A stretch of 64,000 nucleotides of DNA from Blasia pusilla (Eukaryota > Marchantiophyta > Marchantiopsida > Blasiales), in the NCBI GenBank assembly GCA_050084515.1, contig CM114272.1, forward strand, positions 42,656,001 to 42,720,000. The letters are read 5' to 3'. Below the pieces are notes generated by a model. It did no database searches and was not told where the DNA came from. It saw only the letters and a program-made list of their open reading frames with translations. This document shows positions 10,741 to 21,973 of this stretch, piece after piece (the first letter of the stretch is position 1; every line of letters starts with the position of its first letter). The translations under genes and the position numbers were made by a program.

Positions 10741-11040
10741 GGGCCCGCCCACAACCCCCGACTCGCACACGACCCGCGCCCTAGCCCGCATGCGGGCTCC
10801 AAGGCTTGCGCACAACCCAAGCCCTAGGCGGCACTCGGGCTTGAAGGCCCGCAATTAGCCCGCGTAGGGCCCGCATATCAGGCCCGTATCATGCTCACTT
10901 GCAGCCTACGTCGCAACTATGGCCCGCACTCTAGGCCGCACCCTTCATCGGAGCCCGTATCTGTTCCCGCACATGGAGCCTTTGCGGTCGACTTGGGTGC
11001 CAAAAAAACCCGTGCTCACGACCGGTTTTCCATGTCAGTG
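10741..11040. other. GC-rich island with spaced GGCCCGC motifs
   Basis: A sharp rise in G+C, with many copies of gcccgc, cccgcatg and gggcccgc at irregular spacing, followed by the phrase catggacggacttgtctat at about 11055. A related arrangement recurs at 11.57-11.76 kb and 51.49-51.67 kb. It is probably a repeat family. No convincing gene. Confidence 0.5.
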
Positions 11041-11569
11041 GTTATGTCCATCCCATGGACGGACTTGTCTATTTCTGTGCAACCTTGCATGCAATCAAAT
11101 GCAACTTGCATAAATGTACTTGATGGATTTTGGAAATAGCAGCGTATTGAATATTAGTGTTTACTAGACCTTAAAGGGAAATACATCGCGGAAGGACTAA
11201 TCCTGCTCCATGTCTTGGAATTTAAGTGTATAAACCGAATGTACACACATGCCAATCCATTGATAATGGTCATCGCTCCTAAACTCTCGAGTCACAATGA
11301 GCCCTCCTAAATGCAACTACCACATGCACCATGGCCGACTTGATACATTTCAATCTTCCCACATACCAATTTCCACAAATTCTCTACTTGGGCAGCTTTG
11401 GAAATGACGGACCCTCTACCAGTCAATTTTGGCGCAAAAGCAAGATCACTAAAACTAAAACCTTGCCTACCACTGCGCAGTTGCTACCATAGTTGCGCTC
11501 TTGGGTTGTGACTCACATACTCAAGCAGCATGCCCGTCCCATGGACAAAACTCTCCATTTCTATGCAAC
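11041..11569. other. Spacer between GC-rich islands
   Basis: Contains two versions of a catggac...ctat..ctgtgcaacctt phrase (about 11055 and 11537), indicating that the flanks of both islands are related. No coding potential recognised. Confidence 0.4.
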
Positions 11570-11760
11570 CTTGTCGTGTGGGCCCGAGTTTCCGGGGATC
11601 GCAACCAAGCCCGCCCTATCTGTTTTGTGGCCCGCATGCAGCCCGTGGCCAGGCCCGTAGGGCAGGGTGGGCCCCCATTGTGGAGGCTCAGGCATGGGGC
11701 TTGGCGGGATAAGGGGTGGGAACCTGGGCCCGCACGGACATATCCATCCCTAAGACGGAC
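11570..11760. other. Second GC-rich GGCCCGC island
   Basis: Same motif style as 10741-11040 (gtgggcccgag, gtggcccgcatg, ggcccgtagg). Short frames across it are GC-driven and not convincing genes. Confidence 0.5.
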
Positions 11761-13372
11761 CTAAAGTCTATGGACATGGATATGTGTGTGTACATTGATT
11801 TTGACGATGTGCAACCTTGACCATTAAGGTCTGCCATCGATCTCTTATGACTTTCAATAGATTTGAGACTGGGAAGTCTTACCCCATCCTACATCATACC
11901 GAGTGTCAAACTTTGACCAACCCTAGTATTCTAGCCACATCCTCTACATTAGGAGAATCATCTTAATCAAGTAAAAAGTCCCTCCTCTTTAGAATGACTT
12001 GTACAAGCTAAAACCTATTTTCTTTAAACCATATTTCAACAATAATTCACCAATAAGGAGTGGTTTGAATAATCATACTGAACTCAAGAACGGTAGTTAT
12101 TACCTCTATATATGGGGTCCGTTTTAAATGTTGTGTTATGGTTGATTTGGAGGCGGGGGCTGAATGCCTTGTTTAGTTTCCTTGATGTAGAGCATGCTTC
12201 GATGCATGTTTTGATTACGTGGTGCATTTTCCACCTTTGGATGTCGGATCAAACCACTCAATGAACAAGCTAACCTATTCCTTCCTTGTGCGAACTAATG
12301 GTGGATTCAAAGTTCTTGCGTTTGCTCCGTCGTTCAGTGCGTTTCATAGTTTCTACTTGCAATTTGGTGCATTTCTACGCGTGAGATCACAAATGCCTTG
12401 TGCGACTTCATCTACATTGGCTTAGTGTGCCTCAGCCAGATTCGTGCGAACATATTCTTGCTCAGACTTCGTGTGTGCACAACAATACTGGCATGTGTTG
12501 GTTGTTGAGGGTCTACTCCTGGCGCTCGCACTCAGACTTCGCACATTTACAACAATACGGGCATTTTTTGGGCGTTTCCTCCACAACCACTCTACTCTAC
12601 TCTACTCGTTCCCTTTCCAATTCGATTTATGGCATGTATAGGTAGGCCTACGACTCTCGCTTCCTTTGGGCTCATGCTCACTTTCTTGTTGTTTCCTTCT
12701 ACTCATGCTCACTTTTTGCAATCTACTAATTTGCATTCGCCTTCTTGCTCATGTTGAAGTCACGCTTTCTTTTTGGATGTTCTTGTTTGCTGCGAAGAGT
12801 ACTCTCCACCTACCTATTGCGCGTATTGTGCTGCTTGTTGTTACGACTCCCTCAAAACTATTTAGCTATAATACTGGTTTTGGAACGCTTTTCCTCCCCA
12901 CCCTTTCCACTCCTTGGGTCCCGTGCGTCATGTGGTGAGGCTTGCAAGGATATAGTGTGTGCTCGTTCTACGATGAATCGTAACTCCACATGTTGCAAGT
13001 GCGAGAGAGAGGTAAGAGCTCCTTAACCAAATCTACTTTGTTCTTTGCCTTTTGGTCTACAGTCACTTCAAGTGCACGTACATCAGACTGTGGTTATGTC
13101 TTGGTGTTCGATTATGGGCAAGATTTGGTGTAATTTAATCCACCTCTATTTGATGATAGCTAACCGTGGGGTGGGCTCGTGGGCTTTATGAGAAGGTGAG
13201 AGTGGTGAAGAGCTGGATTGTCTCGACGTGGGTTTTCGGAATTGGAGTCCAAAGAGGACGGGTGGTAAAGATCATGGCAATTGTCTCAGGCCCAATTATG
13301 TCTGTAGTGGTGGAGTAGTCAGAAATTTTCCTTCATTTGTGAGCGCATTCAACTTAAGAGTTGGTCGACGAA
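11761..13372. other. No recognised feature
   Basis: Several short overlapping frames (12.2-13.0 kb) have no domain I recognise and no consistent reading frame. Empty of supported genes up to the target site of copia-1. Confidence 0.5.
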
Positions 13373-13377
13373 CTCTT

Positions 13378-13689
13378 TATTGAAGATTGAGTTACAGTCA
13401 AGCTCATGAGATACATGAACTGTTACATTTGGTACTCACACGAAGTAGGGAAGCTTAATCTTGGTTAGTCAGTTAAGCACGATTATCTTAACTAGGGTTA
13501 GTTAATCACAATTAGTCTAACTCGAGACTATGGGTAAGGGTAGGGTTAGGGTTGCTTGTACATACCCTATATAATTGAGAAGAGGATCAGCCTCCATTCA
13601 TTCTCTCATTGCATATTTTTTTCTCCATGGTGGTGTGTGTGTGTGAGAGCCGTTTTCCACTAATTATGCTTGTTTAGCAATTTTCCATA
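13378..13689 (+). repeat. 5' LTR of copia-1
   Basis: Pairs with 19101-19410. The target duplication places its ends at TATTGAAG and CCATA, not the usual TG...CA, though TGAAG starts three bases in. A TATA-like cctatataattgag lies near 13564 and is a plausible promoter. A chance telomere-like tagggttaggg lies just upstream of it. Confidence 0.9.
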
Positions 13690-13701
13690 TGGTATCAAGG
13701 C
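13690..13701 (+). other. Primer binding site of copia-1
   Basis: tggtatcaaggc starts directly after the 5' LTR and resembles the plant initiator-tRNA-Met priming site TGGTATCAGAGC. Confidence 0.85.
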
Positions 13702-14205
13702 GGGAGGAGAACATAACTTGAAATTCTTGGTGTTTGAAGAGAGAAGAGAGGCAAGAGAAGGCAAAATTTCATTTTGGGAGAAGGAAATTTTCTTCAGAGC
13801 TCAGTGGGTACAGATTTCAGGTGGAGCTTTGACAGTGATAAAACTTTGAAGGCGTCTTTTAGGGCTTTCTTGATCGATTCAGCCGTCTCGTTCCGCTTCA
13901 GTTAGAACGATGCCAAAGGCTCGTTCCAGCCGTCCTCTAGAGCTCATTGAGAGCTTTCCAACGCATCCAAAATTGCTCAATTCTGACACTCTGAGCTCAT
14001 GGAGCAGCAATTTCAGTGTAGGAAAGTGCAATTAGTGAAGAAAAGTTGTGTAGTTTGCTCTCTACACGCCAATTTCGACTAGTTCTTTCATACAATTGAT
14101 CAATTTTGGCAAATTTCAGGTCGATTTCCGTGTAGGAGTGGTCTATGCTTCAATTGGAGTAGTAGAAAACCTGAAATTATATTTTTGTGAGAGAAATTTT
14201 TTATC

Positions 14206-15110
14206 ATGGAGTATTTCTCAGTAGCAATCACAGTCGAGAAGCTAGACAAGCAGAATTACAATGTTTGGAAGTTTCGCATGAAAAAATTTCTCATGGGTCA
14301 AGAACTATGGGAGCTTGTCATAGGTGATGAGGCCAAGCCAGAAAATGACTCAACAGACTTGAATGTTTGCGCTTGGAACAAACGCGCAAGGCAAGTAATC
14401 CACTACATTTCAATAACGATCAGTTTGCGAATGATAGGTCACATCCAAGATGTTGATATTCCGAAGTAGGCCTGGGATGCATTGGAAAAGCTATTTCAAA
14501 CATCTACAAAGGCTAGAAAGCTTCAATTGAAACAATGATTGAACGAAGTGAGGAAATGATCGTAGAGCATCAATGATTATATTTTGAGTATCAGACATAT
14601 TGTTGATCAGTTGAATAGCATTGGAGTGACAGTAGAAGATGATGATCTGATTTTATTCATTCTTCAAGGCCTTCCAAAGAATTACAAGTCCTTTGAGACT
14701 TCTATCTATGTGAGAGAGAAGTATCCAACCTTTCAAGAGTTAGTTCCTCTGTTGATCAATGAAGAGATGCGCCTAGTAGGCAACGGTAGCTCGTCTAGTC
14801 TGCAAGAGAGTGCGCTTATTGCAGATTATGGATCAAACAAAGGCAGAGATCGTGGCATAAACTTTCGTGGTCATGGTGGATATCAAGCATATGGAGGAAG
14901 AGACACTCTACATAACGTCACTTAATCAACTACGAGCCAGTACCAGACACAATCACAAGGTGGTGACGGTGGAAACCGTTGGGGTCGAGGTCAGCAGTAG
15001 AGGGTCCCTGGATTTTGCAATTACTGTGGGATAAAGAGTCACTATGCAAAGTTTTGCTTCAAGAAGAAGGCAGATATGAGAATAAGAGCCTTACAGCAAC
15101 AAAACTATGT
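14206..15110 (+). pseudogene. copia-1 Gag with CCHC zinc knuckle
   Basis: The frame from 14206 begins MEYFSVAITVEKLDKQNY and contains NVWKFRMKKFL, typical of copia Gag (UBN2-type). Later blocks VDQLNSIG and EDDDLILFILQGLP.NY fit the same domain. Stops fall at about 14467 and near 14575. The zinc knuckle C-x2-C-x4-H-x4-C is intact at 15016-15057, in the frame interrupted by the TAG at about 14998. Gag packages element RNA into virus-like particles. Confidence 0.9.
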
Positions 15111-15189
15111 GGAGCAACAACACTAAGAGCAATACCAAGAACAACAACATTCACAAAGAGAGCATCTCTTGGTCATGACTCATATCATA

Positions 15190-15560
15190 TGGGAGAAATG
15201 GTCAAGAAAGACTCGACAATAGATTGGGACACTGACTCCGGTGCATCAAATCACATGACCTCACAAGCAAAATGGTTCAGTAGTTTGGAGCCGGTGAAAG
15301 ATCCTACAATTGTGCTCAAAGGAGATGACACTCGATATCATATCACGCATACCGGTAAAGTTCCAATAGCATCAGATGGTCTTTGTGCTCTTGGAAATGT
15401 TCTCTATGTTCCTATCATTGTAAGAAATCTGATCTCTGTAGGACAGATAGTAGAAAAGGATTATCAAGTGAAGTTTAACGTAGATGGTTGTTTCATTGAA
15501 ATAATGGATGACCAGACTACGATAGCCAAAGGAACTAGATCTCGTCAGAATATTCAAATT
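15190..15560 (+). pseudogene. copia-1 aspartic protease
   Basis: Contains WDTDSGASNHMT near 15225-15260 with the catalytic DSGA, followed by GKVPIAS and LGNVLYVP...NLISVGQ, the usual copia protease arrangement. The frame stays open to 15641, so this module is better preserved than its neighbours. Confidence 0.9.
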
Positions 15561-16181
15561 AGATATTTATATGCCAGAGATTCAAAAAACAATGTACGGT
15601 CAAAGCGGCCAACAAGTCACAAATCTAAATGTGTGGCATAAAATAATCGGATATATGAATCTTCAAAGATTACAGAGTCTTTCATCATCTAATATAGTAA
15701 TAGGACTCCCTAAATTAGCGAATCCTGCTACGTTAGAGGTATGTCCTCCTTGCCAATTTGGAAAATAAGCTAGATTTTCTTTTCCAAAGCAAGATAGAAG
15801 AACATCCAAGATATTGGAGTTGATCCAGAGTGATGTGTGGAGAACATCAGAACATAGCCTTAGTGGTTGCTAGTACTTTGTTTCATTTATTGATGACTTC
15901 TCTAGGTATATATGGGTATACTTTTTGAAAGCCAAGTCACAGGTATTCTTAGTTTTCCGAACATTCAGAGTTCTAGTAGAGAATCACACTAGACAACACA
16001 TTCTGAAATTGCGTTGTGATGAAGGAGGAGAGTATCTTTCAACAGAGTTTGATGACTATTTACGCCAGAATGACATCCAACGTCAAGTGACTTGCCGGTA
16101 CACTCCACAACAAAATGGAGTGGTCGAGAGGAAGAATCGACATATTGCTGAAGCGGCATGAGCTATGTTGAATGAGAAAAA
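15561..16181 (+). pseudogene. copia-1 integrase, first part
   Basis: GAG-pre-integrase zinc domain with VWHKIIGYMN and CPPCQFGK (HHCC pattern), then a core with QSDVW, FIDDFSRYIWVYFLK, RCDEGGEYLS and YTPQQNGVVERKNRHIAEAA. The catalytic D, D and E are all present, but stops interrupt at about 15766, 15868 and 16159. It is broken off at ~16181 by an insert and resumes at ~17412. Confidence 0.9.
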
Positions 16182-17411
16182 TATGTTGTAATATACAAGA
16201 GTCTTAATTTTACATTTGTTTACTGAGTTCGATCCCCAAGAGGATCATTGTTTGATGAAAAGAGAGTTCCAAATTACAATTCTGTTGTAATAGTTGTATT
16301 TAGGTGTGAATAATTTAGCTTCAATGTCTTATCAATATCTTCTGATCTTTCTTAGTACCAAGGTTTCTTTTCTCAATTCTCTCTAGTGGAGTTGACAATA
16401 CGCTCAGATAGATTTCCTCTCGACATCAAGAAACCTCACAAAGATCTCAACAAGAAAGGTGGCTTCTCCTACTGTCGGAACTCAATCCGTCTCGGCAGGC
16501 TACTCTCTGTCAAACAATTTTTCTACAACTCCATGTTGATTATTCCATTGATGAAAAAGGTTCGCCTGATTCACTCTTCATTCTACAGACCCAAAAAGAA
16601 TACTCAGACATAAGCATCGCACATCAGAATGAAGGAATGAGTGCTTTACTACTCCATCAAGAATGAGAAATCTTCAAAGTGTTATACAAGTTGGAGAGGG
16701 TACTACTCCCTTGCTCGGACCATTCCTATAGCATGAAGACTTTGTGAAAGAATGATGATGATAGCTACTTTCATGTTTCTTAAATAATCTCTGAAGTAGG
16801 AGTGTTCCAAAGATTTGAAGCGTTCTTGATGAAGCTGGTGTCTCTTCAACATTTATAACTACTTAGATCTATGGTGCTCTTATCTTTTCCTAAGATCCCT
16901 ATGAATCCGCGAAACAAAATTGTCATAACTACCTATCTGATACAAAGAGTTGCGCCTTTTCCTATTCTAACTGTTCTAACTATGTGTCGCTTGAAATCAC
17001 TGTTAGTCTTAGCTTTGCTTCACTTCCAAGTTTGAACCTCCGAAGCTCTTCCTTTTAGGACGAAGTGCTCCATTCTTCATTGGTACCTCTTGCTTCGTGC
17101 TTTGTTGAAGAGTGAAATACTTCTTTCTCTTCTTCTTCTTCATGCTTCGTTCAGGAGCGTAGCACTTTATATACAACTTCTTAATAGAGCTTCGTTGTCT
17201 TTTTCAAGCTTCACGCTCGGTCTTTAGACTTCATTATTGTATTATCCTCTCCTCTCAGGCAAATCCTTGATTTTCTATCTCTCTGCCTTATCCTTGGAGC
17301 TTCGTGATTCACTTCAATCTCACTCATTCTTCTATTACGCAACCATAATATCAAAATCATAATGTATATACAAGTCTTCTTTGAATAAAAAGATGTAATT
17401 CTTCAAAAGTA
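16182..17411. mobile_element. ~1.2 kb insertion splitting copia-1 integrase, possible solo LTR
   Basis: The integrase reading stops at AMLNEKN and resumes at WVSHMPQVYWAE, which are neighbours in other copia integrases. The intervening DNA begins TGTTGTAATATAC and ends AAAAGTACA, consistent with TG...CA LTR ends. The flanks aaata and aaatt match at four of five bases, a weak target duplication. It contains pyrimidine-rich stretches and no coding domain. A decayed non-LTR fragment or other non-autonomous element remains possible. Confidence 0.6.
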
Positions 17412-17983
17412 CAAAATTGTGGGTATCACATATGCCTCAGGTGTATTGGGCAGAGGTTGTAGCATGTGCTGTCTTCTTAATCAACCAAACTCCAATAGCA
17501 GGAGTTCATGATAAAACTCCATTCGAAGTCTTCACAGGAAGTAAACCTGATTTTTCCTTCTTGAAAGTATTTGGTTATATTTGTTATGCTCATGTTCCTT
17601 ATGAGAGACGTAAAAAATTAGACCCCAAGTCTGAAAGATGTATCTTTATTGGCTATGCTGATGGAACTAAGGGGTATAAGTGCTACATTCCATCCTCTAA
17701 GAAACTTATTATTAGTCGAGATATTGTCTTTGATGAGTTTAAGTCATGGTATGTTCCATCTGAGCCTATTCCACCTCTAAACTTGTCTGTTGAAGGGGAG
17801 AATATGACTATAAACCAACAGACATTGTCTTCAACTTTCCCAAGTACTAGTGCACGATTAGGAGAGGTCATAGATTCATCAGTTAAACATGTGAGTCCAT
17901 GGACGGGGAGAGTACATATTCAGTCTGTTGACACTAGTCAGAGCTCGAGTCAGATGTCAGAGGCATCTACCTCTAAACAATAA
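17412..17983 (+). pseudogene. copia-1 integrase, second part
   Basis: Continues with YWAEVVACAVFLINQTP, TPFEVFTGSKPD, FLKVFGYICYAHVP, RCIFIGYADGTKGYKCY and the typical SRDIVFDE before a variable Ser/Thr-rich linker. This frame is open for 188 residues. In copia polyproteins this segment links integrase to RT. Confidence 0.9.
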
Positions 17984-18061
17984 CTTCGTAGATCAAGTAG
18001 AGTTACACATCCAGTTCATAGATTCATAAATGAAGGTTTCCTTGCGACACATCATGCATAT

Positions 18062-18350
18062 ATGATGACTATCCTTCAAAAGCAGGAGCCGAGTTATTTT
18101 GAAGAAGCTGCGAGTAAAGCCGAATGGATTGAAGCTATGGAGGAAGAGCTTGCTGCATTAAGATATCAACAAACATGGGAGCTGGTTGATATACCTTTCG
18201 GTAAGGAAGCTATTGGTTGCAAATGTGTTTACAAAATCAAGCGAAATCAAGATGGTACAATTAACAGATACAAAGTGAGATTGGTGGCTATGACGGCTTG
18301 TAAGCCAATCTCATTTGTATCTGTTAATTGGTATGACGGCTTGTAAGCCA
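18062..18350 (+). pseudogene. copia-1 RT N-terminus, core lost at a fold-back
   Basis: Shows the RT opening EPSYFEEAASKAEWIEAMEEEL and IGCKCVYKIKRNQDGTINRYKVRLVA. Normal copia RT would continue with the catalytic segments, but motif A and YVDD are absent. Instead 18260-18355 contains an inverted copy of its own sequence plus a 24 bp direct repeat, and the next homology is to the RT-RNase H connection. Confidence 0.9.
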
Positions 18351-19100
18351 ATCTCTATATCGTTGGACCAGAGCGTGAAGCTAAGAGTGGATGAAGGAGA
18401 GATGCTTGCAGATTCTAATATGTAGAGGCGCATGGTTAGAACTTTGATCTATCTAACTATAACCAGACCAGATTTGAGCTATGCTGTTGGCCTAGTGAGC
18501 CAATTTATGCAAGCACCTCAAAAACCTCACCTTGATGATGTGAGGAGGATTATGCGGTATGTGAAATTTCTTTATTTAATTCGGGCTTCAATTTGAACCT
18601 TCTCAGAGTTTTCAATTACAGGGATTCACAGATGCTGATTGGGCAGGAAGCGTGTCTGATCGACACTCCAAATCTGGTTATTCATTTACTTTGGGAAGCG
18701 CAGGTATAAGTTGGGCTTCAAAGAAGCAACCTATAGTTGCTCTATTTTCAATAGAGGCTGAGTATAGAGGAGCAACCAATGCAGCATGTAAGGCGGCTTG
18801 GCTTCATCGATTACTTGTTGAGATTGGTGTTAGTAACTTAGGACCAAGTGTAATATATGCAGACAATATTAGTAGCATCAAGCTTGCTAATAACCCTGTG
18901 TTTCATGCTCGTACAAAGCATGTTGAGGTGCACTATCATTTTATTAGAGACAAAGTGCTTGCAGGAGAAATTGATCTTGTGTATATAGGTACAGATCAAC
19001 AAATTGATGACATCTTTACAAAGGCATTATCTAGAGATAAGTTTGAGATGTTTAGAAAGGATTTAGGCGTTAGAGATATCGATATGAGCTTGAGGGGGAG
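18351..19100 (+). pseudogene. copia-1 RNase H region
   Basis: Starts with a connection segment (MVRTLIYLTITRPDLSYAVG) and then RNase H: TDADWAG, SKSGYSFTLGSAGISWASKKQ, SIEAEYRGAT, then IYADN and HARTKHVEVHYHFIRDKV. Frame 18652-19113 is open into the 3' LTR. It ends directly at the polypurine tract. Confidence 0.9.
19091..19100 (+). other. Polypurine tract of copia-1
   Basis: tgagggggag immediately precedes the 3' LTR. Confidence 0.85.
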
Positions 19101-19410
19101 TATTGAAGATTGAGTTACATCCAAGCTCATGAGACACTTGAATTGCTACATTTGGTACTCACACGAAGTAGGGAAACTTAATCTTGGTTAGTCAGTTAAG
19201 CACGATTATCTTAACTAGGGTTAGTTAATCACAATTAGTCTAACTCGAGACTATGGTTAAGGATAAGGTTAGGGTTGCTTGTACATATCCTATATAATTG
19301 AGAAGAGGACCAGCCTCCACTCATTCTCTCATTGCAAATTTTGTTCTCCATGGTGGTGTGTGTGTGTGAGCCGTTTTCCATCAGTTATGCTTGTTTAGCA
19401 GTTTTCCACA
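19101..19410 (+). repeat. 3' LTR of copia-1
   Basis: Direct repeat of 13378-13689. It carries the TATA-like cctatataattgag and is followed by target duplication ctctt at 19411-19415. Confidence 0.95.
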
Positions 19411-19415
19411 CTCTT

Positions 19416-20461
19416 GCCATTCACGCTCAAGTAGATTTGGATGGAGAGAGTGCGCACAACCAGAACCTGGTTGACATAATATAGTCCATTACGCTGTCCT
19501 CTCTACCAAAATCATCTATCGCATCCATCTCTGTGTTGATCAAAATCATCTCATGCATTCTCCCAATTTGAAGTCTCGAGTACCCTTACATATTTCCGCC
19601 GCTGGCTGCTACCAGAGGTTGGGCTACGACACTCTTATGTTAGGATCTCAGAGGTTAAGATGAGTCCCTTCCAATTCCTCTGCTTCCACGACCTGTATAT
19701 GCTCCATATCCCTCAGAAGGCGCCAATATTATCATTTTCACACGTATGTTCGCTAAAACTTCCAATTCCTCTCTCCTTTCTTTCGCAAACTTTCTCTAAA
19801 ATATAAAAATCTTCCCACTCCTCATGAGTTTCCATGCACATTCATCAATTCCTCATGTCCCCTTTCTCTATTGGTCACATGTTCCCTGCTCCGGCCTCTA
19901 CGGCTCTCCCTCTCGTTTTGCGCTTACATGGACAAGTGAGGACAAGACAAGCTTATGGCTTCATGTATCCCCTACACTAGAAGCACCCACCTGTCTCTCT
20001 CCGCACTCCTTCCCTCATTTTTTTTTTGCGGTGGTTCGAAGCATGGACAAAGCTTGAATGGTATGACAATATTTTCATAGTCATATGCTATCTTTATGTT
20101 TTCAGCAGGCGACTTTGGTGGAGCTCCAAAGTAGTTCCACATTCATTCCAACATACAACTCCACTTTTCCACATGGAAAAGTGTGATTGAAATTCAAAGA
20201 TCTTCCAAAGTCACAATAGCCTCTATAACCATTAAATAACTAGTATCCACATAACATGTTGGATTCTCAACATCCACTTCTTTGAGCACCATTAATCTAA
20301 TCGGCCCCATTATAGTGTGGAGTGCACTCAATGAACAGTTAGTTCTTTGAGTTGAGCCTGTTGCATTGGGAGTTAGCCTTGGTAGTGAGTAGAGCTCTTG
20401 GCTATGGTGGTTCCCGCAAGCTTTGACATGGATTCTCCCATGGTGGAGTGGGTTTGGCTCG
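19416..20461. other. No recognised feature
   Basis: Between copia-1 and the first Ty3-B LTR match. Short pyrimidine-rich frames near 19.8-20.0 kb show no domain. The upstream part of the Ty3-B LTR may lie in the last few hundred bases but is not recognisable. Confidence 0.45.
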
Positions 20462-20512
20462 ATTGTATGTGATTCTATACGGTTTTTATGATAGTAGGTC
20501 GTTCACGGATTT
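20462..20512 (+). repeat. 5' LTR fragment of Ty3-B
   Basis: 51 bp matching 29336-29386 with six mismatches by eye (begins attgtatgtgattctatac, ends ttcacggattt). The rest of a 5' LTR is not recognisable, and sequence after it differs from that after the 3' match. Confidence 0.6.
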
Positions 20513-21960
20513 CACTCAAAGAACTCGAGTAGATCGATGGTAGCTTCGATCGTGGATTGGTAGGATCTGGTGAGGGCTGATTGTGTACTCAGACGTGGAT
20601 GTTCATGGCTTGTGGCCTATGTTGGAGGTATGAATCTTGTGCGTGGTTGGTTGGGAAAGAAGCGCCTTGTTGAGAGCTTTCCAACGCGCTTTAGATCGCC
20701 GGATTTCGTCAAGGGAGTTGGAAGTTATCAAGGATTGAAGATTCTGGTTCGTGTTCGACGTTTTTCCTGATGTGGAGAGCTTGGAGTGCGGAAGTTATGT
20801 TGAAGTTCATCCAGATTGGGTGAGAGGTTCCTATTGCTACCTGTATTTTGATCTCATGTGAAGCTATCTGCTTGAGTGTGTGGAGCGTTGCGGATTTCTG
20901 TGTACATGAATCTGGGCGGAAGCGCTATCGGATTTGCGATTCTGGAGGTGTATGGACAGCAAGTTTGTCTAATTTTTAGCTCGGAGTACAGAGCTTGGTT
21001 GTTGCTGATTTTTGTGGAGAGATAGCTATGATGGCCAATTGAATTCTGGTTGAAACAGATTCAATTTTGGTTGAGGATTTGTGGAGTAATTGCTGATCGA
21101 AATTTTGCGGACTAGCTCAAGGTGTGGCTGTGGTGGACAGCAGATTGTAGGGGCTGGTTGGTTGGTGACTCGTTTGTTGTTGGAGACGCCTATCCCATTG
21201 GGCCTCTCTCTATAGCGAAGCATGGCAAACGGGGCATGTCTCGAGCATTTCTCGGCGTTTCGAGGCTTTGAGGCTTCAAGGCAACTCGTGGTAGCTCGGG
21301 GCAAGTGGGCGTGAGAGGCGGAGTAAGGAGCAAGGAGCAAGCAAGCAAGCTTGCTTGCTTGGGCGTGAGGTAGTTTTTGCAGGATTTGTGAGTTGAGTGT
21401 TGCATAACTGGTCACCCATCTTTGGGCTATTCTGCCTAGAAGACGCTTAATTGCTGAGTTCTTAATTATGCTAGTGTACACACTAGTGTAGCTCATTCGG
21501 TGCTATTTGGAGATGTGTTAGGCGCTTTATGCATCTCGGGTTTTTGGTTGATGGACCTCTAACGCATAGTACGGTGTGGCCTCTCCATGCAGGTGATATT
21601 TTTAGGTGCTGCGAGTGCGACTAGCACGTCATCGACCAGCGGCGGAGTAGCTATTGGGTTAGAATTGTGTGGTGGGTTCTGTGGATTCAGGGGGCGCCAC
21701 ATTTGGTGGATTGTGTTACCTTGATTTCCATTTGCGATTGGAGGGTTGTCGTTGGAATTCCCCTGTGTTTGGATCCCCTCCATCGTTGCTTCTTGCTTGC
21801 GCGCCCATTATTAGGGTTGACGCTGATTTCCAGAGTAGTTTTATTCCTTTGTGCTACCGGTAGTGAGGCTAGAGTGATGACCAATAGACTGTGGGAGGCT
21901 TCTTGTGGTGAGGACAGGTTAGGTTGCCCACACCCATATCTAGTAGAGCTAGAATAGTAC
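20513..21960 (+). other. Probable Ty3-B leader, with a 24 bp palindrome
   Basis: No coding domain. A perfect 24 bp palindrome built on CAAG repeats lies at 21338-21361. No convincing tRNA primer site is seen next to the LTR fragment. Confidence 0.4.
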
Positions 21961-21973
21961 AGCGACATCGGCG

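Larger units (their letters stand above)
13378..19410 (+). mobile_element. copia-1: Ty1/copia LTR retrotransposon with target duplication
   Basis: Two LTRs of ~310 bp in direct orientation bracket gag, protease, integrase, RT remnant and RNase H in copia order. The 5 bp ctctt occurs immediately outside both LTRs (13373-13377 and 19411-19415), as expected for a target-site duplication. By eye the LTRs differ at about twenty positions plus two small indels, so this is not a recent insertion. The coding region has many stops, an insertion of ~1.2 kb in integrase and loss of the RT core. Confidence 0.95.

Noticed and set aside
13540-13560. Telomere-like tagggttaggg in the copia-1 LTR
   Set aside because: Only about two units, present in both LTRs as part of the element; not a telomeric tract.
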